Below, piece by piece: positions 8,642 to 18,358 of a stretch of DNA of 64,000 bases. The stretch is from Rivularia sp. MS3 (lineage in GTDB: Bacteria > Cyanobacteriota > Cyanobacteriia > Cyanobacteriales > Nostocaceae). Below the pieces are notes generated by a model. It ran no database searches. It was not told the origin of the DNA and was given only the letters and a program-made list of their open reading frames with translations. The position numbers were made by a program, and so were the translations under genes. Where the stretch lies: assembly GCA_019192545.1 (NCBI GenBank), contig JAHCMI010000002.1, forward strand, positions 1-64,000, read 5' to 3'. The first letter of the stretch is position 1; each line of letters opens with the position of its first letter.

Positions 8642-9310
8642 ATGCCCTTCAAAATCCTTGTAGTGGATGATGATTTAGGTACTCGTCTATCTATTAGCGA
8701 CTATCTAGAACTATCTGGCTACAAAGTAATTACAGCTAACGATGGTCAAGAAGGTTTGATTCTGGTGAATAAACACCATCCAGACTTGATTGTGACCGAT
8801 ATCATTATGCCGCAAATGAATGGGTACGAACTTGTGCGTCAGGTGCGTCAACAAGCTCATTTTCGTTTGCTGCCCGTTATTTTGTTAACAGCGAGAACCC
8901 AAACACAAGAAAGAATTTTGGGTTATCAATCCGGATGCGATTTATATTTACCTAAACCTTTTGAACTTGAAGAGTTAGCAGCGGCTATTAATAATCTTTT
9001 AGAGCGAAGTCAAATTATTCAATCTGAATATAAATTATCACTACAAGAAAATCTTGAAAAAGATGATTATATTAATGGGACCGAACTTTCTGACGACCAA
9101 AAAACTCAATTGCATGAATCTCTTACTAATAGAGAACGAGAAGTTTTAGAGATTTTAACTCATGGATTTTCCAATGCTGAAATCGGCGATCGCCTTCATT
9201 TAAGCCCTCGAACTGTAGAAAAATATGTAAGTAGCTTGTTGAGAAAAACAGATACTAGTAATCGAGCCGAATTAGTACGTTTTGCGATGGAACATAATTT
9301 AGTCGAGTAA
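8642..9310 (+). CDS. NarL-type response regulator (REC + LuxR HTH), Ycf29-like
   Basis: This is a two-domain DNA-binding response regulator. The receiver occupies about residues 3-120, with the acidic pair Asp10/Asp11, phosphoacceptor Asp53 (VTDIIMP) and Lys105 (YLPKPF). A linker is followed by a LuxR/NarL helix-turn-helix in the last 65 residues (LTNREREVLEIL, SPRTVEKYVSSLL). The start at 8642 gives a protein that begins directly with the receiver (MPFKILVVDDD) and has a plausible ribosome site (AGGGGTGTAAGG) upstream. The layout and length match the plastid/cyanobacterial Ycf29 regulators, but no partner kinase is adjacent and the regulon is unknown. Confidence 0.85.
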   Translation: MPFKILVVDDDLGTRLSISDYLELSGYKVITANDGQEGLILVNKHHPDLIVTDIIMPQMNGYELVRQVRQQAHFRLLPVILLTARTQTQERILGYQSGCDLYLPKPFELEELAAAINNLLERSQIIQSEYKLSLQENLEKDDYINGTELSDDQKTQLHESLTNREREVLEILTHGFSNAEIGDRLHLSPRTVEKYVSSLLRKTDTSNRAELVRFAMEHNLVE

Positions 9311-9328
9311 ACCATTTGTTAGCCATGA

Positions 9329-9382
9329 AAAATGATGTAGAGGCGTATAAGTTCGTTCCTTTTAACGTCTCTACATCATTTT
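9329..9382. terminator. Bidirectional hairpin terminator
   Basis: AAAATGATGTAGAGGCGT (9329-9346) pairs with ACGTCTCTACATCATTTT (9365-9382) with one mismatch. It lies between the convergent response regulator and ictB genes and has a T-run on one side and an A-run on the other, so it can act for both. Confidence 0.75.
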
Positions 9383-9403
9383 GTGTTATTAGAACTTTCC
9401 TTG

Positions 9404-10831
9404 TTAATGTGCAGTTGGTTGAGGAGACGGGGAATTGATTTGATTTAGTTGAGCTTTAGATAAAGGTTTCCAGTAACTGGCAACCAAGCCAACCATTAAC
9501 CACCATATTGTATTTACTTGGGGACGGTACCATACAGTGTCAACCAAACCGTGACCGAGCATTCCCGCCAAAACGGCAATTCCTGCAATTAACCATAGCC
9601 CTTCCAGATTACGTTGTACTCTTAAACGTCGTAACTGTACTAAACCAGAATTGAAAGTGACAACTAGCAGCCAAATGAAACAGAAAAAGCCAATTAAACC
9701 AGTTTCCACAGCTACTTCCAGAAAAAGGGAATAAGCGCTCAAAGCAGTGAAATTTGGACGTTGATAAAGAGGGTAAATTTTATTAAATGCACTATTACCC
9801 GGTCCAATGCCAATTACGGGACGGTCTTTAATCATTTCTATAGCAGCCATCCAAACGTTGATTCGGAAGTTATTACTGCTATCGCCTCTACCAGCAAAAA
9901 TACTTAAAACCCTGTCTCGAACGGGCGGGACAAATAATATTGCTAAAGCTGATACTATTCCCAAACTTCCTAACAAAATTGGCAGCGACCAAGTACGCCA
10001 GAAAGGAGGCATATCAATGCTCCACCAATATACTAATAATACTAAAAGTACTAAAAACGACACTACTAAACCAATCCAACCACCACGGCTAAAAGTAAGC
10101 ACTAAACAAGCACTATTAACAATAAACATTGTCAGTGCAAGAGCTTTAGTTAACTTGCTGCGCCATGCGAAAATAGCAATAAAACTAAGAATGACAGCAG
10201 GAAGAATATAGCCAGCAAGTAAGTTAGGATTGCCTAGATAACTATATATTCTTGTAGTTTTTGATAAAGATGATTCTGGATCTACCCAAGTAGCTAATGC
10301 TTTTGCGCCGAAAAACCATTGCCGCAATCCGTTAACGCTAACAATTAAAGATACATGTAGGAATACGGTAATAAGCCAAGAACGAACGCGAGAAGATTTT
10401 AGTAACCTGGCACAAAGGGCAAACAGCAGCAAATATAAAGTTAGTTTTGTCCAACCTGCAAATGCTGCTTTCTTTACTGGTGATAGTGATGTTGCTACAG
10501 TAGCAATTCCCCAATAGAAAAAGACAAGTATATGTATTGGTGTAATTCCCGTAGCATTAGTATTAGCCGGTTCATCTGAAGCTGTCAGCAACAGCCAAAA
10601 TCCGACGCAGGCTATAAGTAGTAAGCCTATTAAGCCATTAGAAACGAAAGGAGCGAGAATAAATACGATACTTAATAGTGCAACTGCGATCGCGTCGCCC
10701 CAGCGAAGTAAAATACTAGTCTGCCGCCAGGAGCTTACAAACCCGACTAAAACACGGTGTATATAGCTTGAAGTAATATACTGCTTCAAAGGAAGGGAAG
10801 ATAAAGTTAACTGCTGCCAAAAGAAATCCAT
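9404..10831 (-). CDS. ictB: IctB family membrane protein (O-antigen ligase/polymerase-like)
   Basis: This is a 475-residue polytopic membrane protein with roughly ten hydrophobic segments. A Wzy/ligase-type loop contains FRINVWMAAIEMIKDRPVIG followed by GIGPGNSAFNKIYPLYQRP. It is the cyanobacterial IctB family. IctB was first described as being involved in inorganic carbon accumulation, but it is not itself a proven bicarbonate transporter, and the family is homologous to O-antigen ligases. Both readings remain open; the surface-polysaccharide genes a few kilobases away make the ligase reading attractive. The gene is monocistronic here and ends against a shared terminator. Confidence 0.85.
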   Translation of the reverse strand: MDFFWQQLTLSSLPLKQYITSSYIHRVLVGFVSSWRQTSILLRWGDAIAVALLSIVFILAPFVSNGLIGLLLIACVGFWLLLTASDEPANTNATGITPIHILVFFYWGIATVATSLSPVKKAAFAGWTKLTLYLLLFALCARLLKSSRVRSWLITVFLHVSLIVSVNGLRQWFFGAKALATWVDPESSLSKTTRIYSYLGNPNLLAGYILPAVILSFIAIFAWRSKLTKALALTMFIVNSACLVLTFSRGGWIGLVVSFLVLLVLLVYWWSIDMPPFWRTWSLPILLGSLGIVSALAILFVPPVRDRVLSIFAGRGDSSNNFRINVWMAAIEMIKDRPVIGIGPGNSAFNKIYPLYQRPNFTALSAYSLFLEVAVETGLIGFFCFIWLLVVTFNSGLVQLRRLRVQRNLEGLWLIAGIAVLAGMLGHGLVDTVWYRPQVNTIWWLMVGLVASYWKPLSKAQLNQINSPSPQPTAH

Positions 10832-11128
10832 ACAAGTCCAGCCTTAGTCAATTAGCATCGAGCGAAAATCTTGGACTAATAATAATCTGCTTAGCCCAAA
10901 AAAAGTAATAATGTAGACTGCATTTCGGAAATTATTAATTTAATTATTAATTAAACATAAATTTAATTTCCGGTTTTGGTGTGGTGGTAATAGTTTTGTC
11001 TTTAACTATTACCACTTACCTATGAATCATTACAAATTACCTATAATCCGAAAATTTTCCTTCGATGCTAATCTGCATATTGTTGGGAAAGCGATGAATA
11101 AACCACATGGATTATGCAAAATGTAACA

Positions 11129-12688
11129 TTATGCATCTGGGGCTGTCTCAGTATTAGCTTGATCTATAGGTAAAGAAAGCACGTAGCGATATCCTGATTC
11201 TGGCGAACCCTGAATTGTGATGTCTCCTCCGTGTAACTCTGCTAGCTGACAACTAAGCAATAAACCTAATGTTTCGCGAGAAACTCCACCAGACTGTGCT
11301 TTTTCCTCATTATTAGATGAATCATCTACAGCAATCGGGCTAGAAGAAAAATTCTCCGTTGTTTGTAAATTATCCTCTCTCGCAGGCATACTATTTACTG
11401 TTTCTTTGCTTTGAGAGTTGCGATTAAAGACTGAATTTATATTAGATGCAAGTTCCATAGAAGATATTTGAGAAAGACGGAAATAAGGATCTACTTCTGT
11501 GATTCCTTCTCCTAACCAAGGATGAGAAACCCAAATAGTCAGGTTTAAAGCATCTTCTTTGTAAGAAACATGAATTCTAACAATACTACCCGTTGCAGAA
11601 AGTTGAATTACGCTGAAAATCAGATGATACAAAATCTGCCGCACTTTATCTTTGTCTAAAGGTAAAATACGATTGCGTCCTGGTTCTATGGATAGACGAA
11701 TATCTTGCTCGCGACGGGCTGCTGCTTCTTCCAAAGTATTGATAGCTTGCTGGCAAAGCATTTCAATATCAACCGGAGCCAGGTTAAGTTCGGTATTCGT
11801 GTCATCCATTGCTCCAAGTTCAGAAATTTCATTGACTAAAGAAAGCAAATATCTACCGCTGTGCTGAATAATTTCTAGATATTCTCTTTGCTTGGTTGTC
11901 AAAGGACCGTAAATTTCCCGCCCTAAAACACTGGCCATACCCAAGACTGATGTTAAAGGAGTACGTAGTTCTTGAGTCAATTGTCCTAAAAGCTGTAATT
12001 TCAATTGACTAGTAAAAACTGAGTCTTGGAAAGCTGGAGCGCTAATTTTGATTTCCGAAGTGTTAACTTCTTCAAGCTTATTAGTATTTTTAGAAGAAAC
12101 CGTTTTTACTGGAGGGGCTTGCAGCAAGCGATTACGCTCGAATTCACTCATGCTCCAACGAGCAATAATTTGTAAAAATTCGATATCTCGAGTTGTAAAA
12201 TTGCGCGGCATCAAATCCATTACTGCTAATGCCCCCAAACAATGCCCTTGAGCATCAATAAGTGGTACTCCTACATAGGCGCGAATTCCATACTCCTGTA
12301 CTAGTTTTCCGTTAACTAGCTCTGGTTTTTCTAGTTTATGGGTATCGTTAATCGCTACTATTTGCAAGCTTTCTACTACCTGGGTACAGAAAGATTCTTG
12401 GCGTGAGAGTTGGCGGGTTTGCGCTAGTTGATTCATTAGTCCCAAGCGGGACAAACCAACAGCAGACTTAAACCAGTGTCGCTCGTTATCTATAAAACCC
12501 AAAATAGAAATAGGTGCTTCGAGGAAGTGTGCGGCAGTTTGAGTAGCTTCCTCAAAAACCGGGATTGTTTCTGGCTGCCGCAAACCTAACTTCAATAAAG
12601 CTTGAAGGCGTTGCTGTTCTAAATTTTCAGGCGTTGCCCAACCATCTTTTTGGGCAAACATTTTGTTTTCAGGCTCTACCATTACCAC
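11129..12688 (-). CDS. GAF-domain sensor protein, degenerate histidine kinase (pseudokinase)
   Basis: This 519-residue cytosolic protein has an N-terminal GAF domain (about residues 40-185), a dimerisation/H-box region (228-295) and a degenerate ATPase region to the end. In the H-box the phosphoaccepting histidine is replaced by glutamine: TQELRTPLTS, Gln239 (codon at 11972-11974). The N-box lacks its asparagine (ILYHLIFSVIQ), the usual DxGxG is absent (HPWLGEG stands in its place), and a low-complexity insertion follows. Autophosphorylation by the normal route therefore looks impossible. It may act as a scaffold or as a modulator of another kinase. A GTG start with AAGG five bases upstream is used; an ATG lies two codons later. 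Confidence 0.85.
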   Translation of the reverse strand: MVMVEPENKMFAQKDGWATPENLEQQRLQALLKLGLRQPETIPVFEEATQTAAHFLEAPISILGFIDNERHWFKSAVGLSRLGLMNQLAQTRQLSRQESFCTQVVESLQIVAINDTHKLEKPELVNGKLVQEYGIRAYVGVPLIDAQGHCLGALAVMDLMPRNFTTRDIEFLQIIARWSMSEFERNRLLQAPPVKTVSSKNTNKLEEVNTSEIKISAPAFQDSVFTSQLKLQLLGQLTQELRTPLTSVLGMASVLGREIYGPLTTKQREYLEIIQHSGRYLLSLVNEISELGAMDDTNTELNLAPVDIEMLCQQAINTLEEAAARREQDIRLSIEPGRNRILPLDKDKVRQILYHLIFSVIQLSATGSIVRIHVSYKEDALNLTIWVSHPWLGEGITEVDPYFRLSQISSMELASNINSVFNRNSQSKETVNSMPAREDNLQTTENFSSSPIAVDDSSNNEEKAQSGGVSRETLGLLLSCQLAELHGGDITIQGSPESGYRYVLSLPIDQANTETAPDA

Positions 12689-13553
12689 TGCTACCTTAAT
12701 TTTTCTTGGAAACTGTATTTCATGTAACTTTTTTTTGTAAGTCTTTACTATTCATAAGCATTCCCCAAATTTACCTCAGACAAACAGTTTGCTAGATTTT
12801 TTTTATCGCGTGGGAAATTTTTACCTATGGCAGGCATCTTGGCAGAACAGTTTAACTGCTATAGCTCTGCATCTAGCATCGTTGCGGTTGTATCTGTTGT
12901 GCCTTTATGCCTCTGATGGTTCATAAATAAAATAATTAGCTTCTAAAAAAAAACTAAAACTATTATTTATTGGCATATAAAATTATGCCCGTAGGTCTAC
13001 TGAATTTTATATCGAACGCATTTTTTTATAGTGGATACACTGTTGCCTGTATTCATTAGAAAACCTATGAATGGTAATTAGATAAGTGATGGAATAAAGT
13101 CAATTTTATTCATAGATAATCAAAATGTTTTGAGTATTTTCATCTAGTTTTTATCGTTTTTTTAATGATTAAATATGGAAATTAAATATAGAACGGTGAA
13201 AAAACGTTGTATTCATTAAAATGTATAATGTATTGCATTTATAACTAATTATTTAGCTGTTCTAAATAAAGCTTTTACTTATGAGCTTTTAGGCAATTAG
13301 CTATCGTACATTCTCTTCCTTAACTTTATTAAGTGATTAACCACTAGAAAGACAGCTTAGATAATGTTCGTAAAGATAAGACAAAAGAAGATAAAAAATA
13401 GCAAAACATCAATGAAATATTAAAGGTTGCTGAATATAAAATGAAATTGACAAATAATTTACACAACCTTCATAATTATCGTTTGCTGATTTCTAAGTAG
13501 TTAGTCATAAATAGATAAGGCAGGTATAAAAAAATAAAGAGGCTGCGAATTAT
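12689..13553. other. Long AT-rich intergenic region
   Basis: These 865 bp separate the divergent pseudokinase and aminotransferase genes. The stretch is very AT-rich, with stops in all frames and no strong hairpin, repeat or RNA signature that I can see. Promoters for both neighbours must lie here. Confidence 0.5.
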
Positions 13554-14720
13554 ATGAATGATGTAAATGTAAAAATTCCTTTTGTTGACTTGAGTTTGCA
13601 GCATCAATCAATTCAAAAACAAATGCGGCAAGCGATTGAAGATGTATTGGAGCGGGGAGATTTTATTTTAGGTAAAGCACTAAGTGATTTTGAAGCAGAA
13701 TTTGCTTCAGCCTGCGGTGCGAAATATGGTATTGGAGTTGCTTGTGGAACCGATGCGATCGCCCTTGGCTTACAAGCTTGTAATATTGGTGCTGGCTCGG
13801 AGGTTATACTACCAGCAAATACTTTTGTTGCTACATTAATTGGAGTTTTACGTGCTGGTGCGACACCAGTTTTTGTTGATTGTGACCCAAATACTGCTTT
13901 AATAGATTTAGCAGCAGCAGAAAATGTAATTACACCAAAAACTAAAGCTATTGTTCCAGTGCATTTGTACGGTCAGGTAGTATCTCCTGAAGAATTAATC
14001 AATTTTGCCCAAAGGCATGATTTGATGATTTTTGAAGATGCTGCACAAGCACATTTAGCTCATAGAGACGGATACAAAGCAGGCTCTTTGGGAATAGCAG
14101 CAGCTTATAGTTTTTATCCCAGCAAAAATTTGGGTGCATTCGGTGATGGTGGAATACTAGTTACAAAAGATGAGGAAGTCGCACAAAAAATGGTGCGCTT
14201 ACGGAATTACGGTGCATCGAAAAAATACTTCCACGTTGAGGCAGGAACAAATAGCCGTTTAGATACTTTACAAGCAGCAGTACTGCATCAGAAATTACCA
14301 CATTTAGCAGGGTGGAATGCTAGCCGTTTAGAAATAGCTATGCAGTACGATAGCGAACTAGCACCTTTGAAATCGATGGGGATTACTCCTATAGAAAATC
14401 AAAGTGGTGACGGACATGTTTATCATCTTTACGTAATCAAAGTAGATGAATCCTGTCCTTTACAAAGAGAAGAAATTCAGGAAAAGCTTGCTAGCTTAGG
14501 AATTCAGACAGGAATTCACTATCCGATTCCCTGCCATCTTCAGCCTGCTTTCAGCAATTTGTGCTATAAAATAGGAGACTTCCCCAATTCTGAAAAACTA
14601 GCAAAACAAATACTATCTTTACCTATGTATCCTGGTTTAACCAGCAGTCAAGTAAAAGAAGTAGTAGCTGTTATTGCATCGTTAATTAGCGAAAAGCAAG
14701 ACAAGCTTATGCATATTTAG
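13554..14720 (+). CDS. DegT/DnrJ/EryC1/StrS family sugar aminotransferase
   Basis: This is a 388-residue PLP-dependent aminotransferase of the family that installs amino groups on nucleotide-linked keto-sugars for polysaccharide or lipopolysaccharide synthesis. The PLP site is clear: CGTDAIALGL (64-73) for phosphate binding, EDAAQAH (161-167) with the PLP-interacting Asp, and the Schiff-base lysine in SFYPSKNLGAFGDGG (Lys191). Substrate-side motifs (NYGA, NSRLDTLQAAVL) follow. It opens a co-directional series with the exosortase and polysaccharide export genes, suggesting that an amino sugar is part of the exported glycan. It may be transcribed separately, because 296 bp separate it from the next gene. 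Confidence 0.92.
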   Translation: MNDVNVKIPFVDLSLQHQSIQKQMRQAIEDVLERGDFILGKALSDFEAEFASACGAKYGIGVACGTDAIALGLQACNIGAGSEVILPANTFVATLIGVLRAGATPVFVDCDPNTALIDLAAAENVITPKTKAIVPVHLYGQVVSPEELINFAQRHDLMIFEDAAQAHLAHRDGYKAGSLGIAAAYSFYPSKNLGAFGDGGILVTKDEEVAQKMVRLRNYGASKKYFHVEAGTNSRLDTLQAAVLHQKLPHLAGWNASRLEIAMQYDSELAPLKSMGITPIENQSGDGHVYHLYVIKVDESCPLQREEIQEKLASLGIQTGIHYPIPCHLQPAFSNLCYKIGDFPNSEKLAKQILSLPMYPGLTSSQVKEVVAVIASLISEKQDKLMHI

Positions 14721-14741
14721 AAGCTGATTTAATTGTTTAAA

Positions 14742-14950
14742 TTATATCGGATTTAAGTTGGCATCAAAAATTTCATAATGACAGTTTACATAGAAAAATT
14801 AGGCTTCAATTAAAATCAGTTTTTCAATAAAACTTTTATAGAATCTTATACCTGGAAAATTGAATCAAAGCAAATGTATTCATAAATTGATTGAACTTAA
14901 CCGAAGTCTAAATTTGTCAAGAATTTAGAGCTATACAAAATCCGATATAA
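14742..14950. mobile_element. MITE-like element with 13-bp terminal inverted repeats
   Basis: TTATATCGGATTT (14742-14754) and AAATCCGATATAA (14938-14950) are perfect inverted repeats bounding 209 bp of non-coding DNA between the aminotransferase and exosortase genes. No ORF lies inside. TA dinucleotides flank the ends, but a target duplication cannot be proven from one copy. Confidence 0.45.
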
Positions 14951-15016
14951 AAACCCTAAAGAAAATTAATTCTGCCGTTTTTTTATCTAACTTTAGAATA
15001 TGAATTAATTGAAATT

Positions 15017-15913
15017 ATGTTAAGTCAACATCAAATAAGACGTTCAATATCACCGCAAATATTTAATTTAGCAATATTAGGTATACTGGTTTTGCTGTAT
15101 GCTCCTTTAGTGCACTATTGGTACGACGGGTGGATAAGCAAAAATATCAGCACGGAACATGAATATTTTAGTCACGGTATTATTGGTTTCCCATTTGCCG
15201 CTTATCTAGTTTGGATGAATCGTAAACAATGGGTAAGACTGCCAGATAAAACTCATGTGCTTGGTGCCATATTATTAGCATTAGGAGCAGTTTTTTATGT
15301 TAGCGGAATTGGTGAATGGGTCAACCTTTCTTTACCCGTGATACTAACTGGATTATGTTTGTGGTTAAAAGGAATTGAAGGTTTTAAATTACAGAGTTTT
15401 CCTTTACTGTTAATTTTGCTGGCAACTCCTAATTCTGTCCCTTACTTAATTGCACCCTTTACTTTACCTTTACAAAGTTTCATTGCCGGAACTGCTGGCT
15501 TTATTCTCAATCAATTTGGTCTGCCTGTAGTTGTGGATGGAATTAATATCTACTCAAGAGGACGCATAGTAGAAGTTGCACCGTATTGTGCTGGTTTAAA
15601 AATGCTGTTTACTACTATTTATGTTGGCTTAATTTTGCTTTTTTGGACTGATACTTTATCATCTAAACGTAAAAGTACTTGGTTTCTATTAATAGCAGTA
15701 ATTATCAGCGTTACCGCCAATATTATTCGGAATACTTTATTAACCTTTTTTCACGCTACCGAACAAGATGGCGCTTTTCATTGGCTGCACGACAGTTGGG
15801 GTGGAGACCTTTATTCTGCTTGTATGTTGCTAGTATTAATACCAATAATTAACTGGATTGATAGCTATTTTTCTGAAAGCCCGGTTCGGGAATCAGAAGC
15901 TGAAAAAGGGTAA
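15017..15913 (+). CDS. crtB: Cyanoexosortase B
   Basis: This is a 298-residue polytopic transmembrane cysteine protease/transpeptidase of the exosortase family. Exosortases process PEP-CTERM-type sorting signals and are generally encoded next to exopolysaccharide genes. About eight membrane spans are visible. The catalytic triad is recognisable: Cys191 in VAPYCAGLKM, Arg238 in ANIIRNT and His258 in FHWLHDSWGG. The N-terminal phrase SHGIIGFPFAAYLVW is typical. The next gene is its usual system-associated partner. No PEP-CTERM substrate is encoded in the window, so its targets lie elsewhere in the genome. Confidence 0.9.
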   Translation: MLSQHQIRRSISPQIFNLAILGILVLLYAPLVHYWYDGWISKNISTEHEYFSHGIIGFPFAAYLVWMNRKQWVRLPDKTHVLGAILLALGAVFYVSGIGEWVNLSLPVILTGLCLWLKGIEGFKLQSFPLLLILLATPNSVPYLIAPFTLPLQSFIAGTAGFILNQFGLPVVVDGINIYSRGRIVEVAPYCAGLKMLFTTIYVGLILLFWTDTLSSKRKSTWFLLIAVIISVTANIIRNTLLTFFHATEQDGAFHWLHDSWGGDLYSACMLLVLIPIINWIDSYFSESPVRESEAEKG

Positions 15914-16024
15914 ATTATCAGCCCTCAATATCAGAGCAATATGTGCAGGACTGTTGAAATTACTGAACTCACAAAGTCGGTATAAAAAGTACAATTTTGT
16001 CTTTTGTAATTAATATTTCATTCA

Positions 16025-16738
16025 ATGATTTCTCTTCCCCGTTTTTTTAAACAGCGTCAGTTTTTACAAATAGCAGCACTAATATTATTAGCGCTGTTAC
16101 TGGCGATAGGGGCATTACCAGGATACCTCGGAGGTAAATGGCAATGGAAACAGCCACCACCCATTATTAACCTTGGAGAAATAAAGAAGTTGCGTAAAAC
16201 AGGTTTAGCAATACCTGAGTGGAAAATTACTCAACAGCAAGAACAGATGCTCGGTTCTGGTAAATGGTCTTTACAAATTATGGAAAAAGACGGTGGAAAG
16301 CAAGCGGCGATATTGCTTTTGTTACCTCAAAATGGTCCCAAAGACCAACCCCAGGTTGAATGGACAGAAATTAACAGTTGGGGAAGAATGCAGTGGGGGG
16401 AATGGCAGGTTGCTCAGTATAGGCAAGCTGAGTTTGCAGTTCAACAGCCACAGATAGAAGAAAAAGCTAAAGTAAAAGCAAGATTTTTCCGTGCCCATAG
16501 TAAACAACAAACTTTTGCTGTTTTGCAATGGTACGCCATGCCAAACGGCGGGCATTTTTCCCCTTTAAATTGGTTCTGGGCAGACCAGTTTGCACAGTGG
16601 CATAAGCAGCGCGTTCCTTGGGTCGCTGTTAGCTTATTAGTTCCAATGGAACCTTTAGGAGAAGTAGAAACAACCTGGGAACAAGTAAAATCTATTGGTA
16701 AAACGGTACAAATTAGATTGTTTAATTTTAATTCTTGA
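16025..16738 (+). CDS. Cyanoexosortase B system-associated protein
   Basis: This is a 237-residue protein with one N-terminal membrane span (about residues 13-35) and an extracytoplasmic body rich in Trp, Gln and Lys. It includes TGLAIPEWKITQQQ and WYAMPNGGHFSPLNWFWADQ. In position (111 bp after the exosortase), size and motif set it matches the partner protein that accompanies cyanoexosortase B, loosely equivalent to EpsI-like partners in proteobacteria. Its molecular role is not established. The identification rests mainly on the neighbour and on the conserved NWFWADQ segment. Confidence 0.82.
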   Translation: MISLPRFFKQRQFLQIAALILLALLLAIGALPGYLGGKWQWKQPPPIINLGEIKKLRKTGLAIPEWKITQQQEQMLGSGKWSLQIMEKDGGKQAAILLLLPQNGPKDQPQVEWTEINSWGRMQWGEWQVAQYRQAEFAVQQPQIEEKAKVKARFFRAHSKQQTFAVLQWYAMPNGGHFSPLNWFWADQFAQWHKQRVPWVAVSLLVPMEPLGEVETTWEQVKSIGKTVQIRLFNFNS

Positions 16739-16891
16739 ATAAAATGTAGATATTTTTTTGTTCTAACAGTATTTTCGACAATAGAGGCTAAATATAAGTA
16801 TAAAATAATATATAAATAATAGATAATTTAAGTATTTTATAAAGGGGCATTTTTCTATTTTTACGCCTTTATCGGCAATTGTGAAGCACAG

Positions 16892-18262
16892 ATGTTTATA
16901 GCTCGATTACTTTATATGCGTGCATTTAATGCCTTTTGTGTTGCTAGTCTTCAAATAAGTGTTTTTTTAGCAACAGCTTCCCAACCTATTTTTGCTCAGA
17001 TACCGCAAAAACAACGACTCCAACAATTAGATCCAGTCGGACCACTTTTAGCACCTCCACCCGAACAGGAGTTTCTATCTCCTTCTCCCTTGAACGACGA
17101 TGGAGAGATTTTGCCTCAATTCACTAGATATTTTCTAGGAACGGGGGACGTAATCGGCATATTTGTAGAATCACCTGAAGGTCGCTACCGTTTAGGAACC
17201 GGAGATGCAATTACTGTGATAGTACAGCGTTTCCCCGATTTGAGCTTTCAAGCATCGATAAATCGGCAGGGAAACGTTATAGTACCTTTAGCTGGAACAG
17301 TATCTCTCCAAGGCTTAACCTTAGAACAAGCTCAAGCCAAAATTCGTACTGTTTTGAATCGATTTGTCGTTGAGCCAAGCGTTACTTTAGCATTAGTAGC
17401 ACAACGTCCTCCTTTAAATTTCCAAGCGCCAGTAGATATAGAAGGTAACATCGTAATACCTAGATTGGGAAAGATTTCGGTAAAAGGTTTAACTTTAGAA
17501 GAAGCGCAAGAAAAAATTCGTTTGGGTTTAGAGCGTATTCAGGTAGACCCTGTTGTTACCGTTTCTCTATTATCACCGCGACCGATTCAAGTAAATGTAG
17601 CCGGAGAAATAACTAGACCTGGAGTTTATGCTGTGAATCCAGCATTACCGCGCATTCTTGATGTTTTGCGGACTGCTGGAGGGTCAACTCAAACAGCAGA
17701 TTTACGGCAAATTCAGGTACGTCGCAAGCTTATAGATGGTTCAGTAGTTTCCCAAAATGTAGATTTCTATACTCCTTTGCTTTCGGGGGGAAGTTTCCCG
17801 TCTCTACGCTTACAAGATGGAGACTCAATCATCATTCCGCGCCGTGAAGTGGCTATGGATGATGGTTATGACCGTAATGTCGTTTCACGTTCAACTTTGG
17901 CACAGCCAGTAATTAGAGTTCGTGTCTTAAATTATGCAGCCGGAGGAATAATTACCCAGAATTTACCGAATGGCAGTAATTTTATTGATGCTTTAGGAAG
18001 TGTAAGTATTGCTCGCTCAGATTTAAAAGATATTGCTTTAGTACGTTTCGATCCCGAACAAGGCAGAGCTGTAACCCAGAAGTTAAACGCTAAAAAGGCA
18101 TTTAAAGGAGACTCTTCTCAAAACGTAGCACTGCAAGACAACGATGTAATAGTTGTCGGTCGAAATTTAATTGGTAAAATTACCAACGTTCTTTCAAATG
18201 TTACCAGACCTTTCATTGATGTTCAGTCTTTTGTTCGCTTTTTTGAAGCCTTCACTTTTTAA
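16892..18262 (+). CDS. Wza-like polysaccharide export protein with duplicated export domain
   Basis: This is a 456-residue outer-envelope exporter with an N-terminal signal segment (about residues 10-35) and Poly_export/SLBB architecture. Two consecutive RLGTGD-type openings (FLGTGDVIGIFVES near 81 and RLGTGDAITVIVQR near 104) are followed by two related blocks (GNVIVPLAGTVSLQGLTLEQA and GNIVIPRLGKISVKGLTLEEA). The export module is therefore internally duplicated. SLBB segments follow (VAGEITRPGVYAV, DVLRTAGG). The role is passage of capsular or exopolysaccharide across the outer membrane, together with the Wzc-like protein encoded 97 bp downstream. A lipobox is not obvious, unlike E. coli Wza. 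Confidence 0.88.
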   Translation: MFIARLLYMRAFNAFCVASLQISVFLATASQPIFAQIPQKQRLQQLDPVGPLLAPPPEQEFLSPSPLNDDGEILPQFTRYFLGTGDVIGIFVESPEGRYRLGTGDAITVIVQRFPDLSFQASINRQGNVIVPLAGTVSLQGLTLEQAQAKIRTVLNRFVVEPSVTLALVAQRPPLNFQAPVDIEGNIVIPRLGKISVKGLTLEEAQEKIRLGLERIQVDPVVTVSLLSPRPIQVNVAGEITRPGVYAVNPALPRILDVLRTAGGSTQTADLRQIQVRRKLIDGSVVSQNVDFYTPLLSGGSFPSLRLQDGDSIIIPRREVAMDDGYDRNVVSRSTLAQPVIRVRVLNYAAGGIITQNLPNGSNFIDALGSVSIARSDLKDIALVRFDPEQGRAVTQKLNAKKAFKGDSSQNVALQDNDVIVVGRNLIGKITNVLSNVTRPFIDVQSFVRFFEAFTF

Positions 18263-18268
18263 ATATCA

Positions 18269-18304
18269 ATATAAATTACGCTTGCTTAATAAATTACGCT
18301 TGCT
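18269..18304. repeat. 18-bp tandem repeat, two copies
   Basis: AAATTACGCTTGCTTA is repeated with an 18-bp period in the 97-bp gap between the Wza-like and Wzc-like genes. No function is apparent. Confidence 0.7.
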
Positions 18305-18358
18305 TAAAACTTTTATATCTCCTGTATCCTGTAAATTCTGTTTGTATCTACCTTTGCC

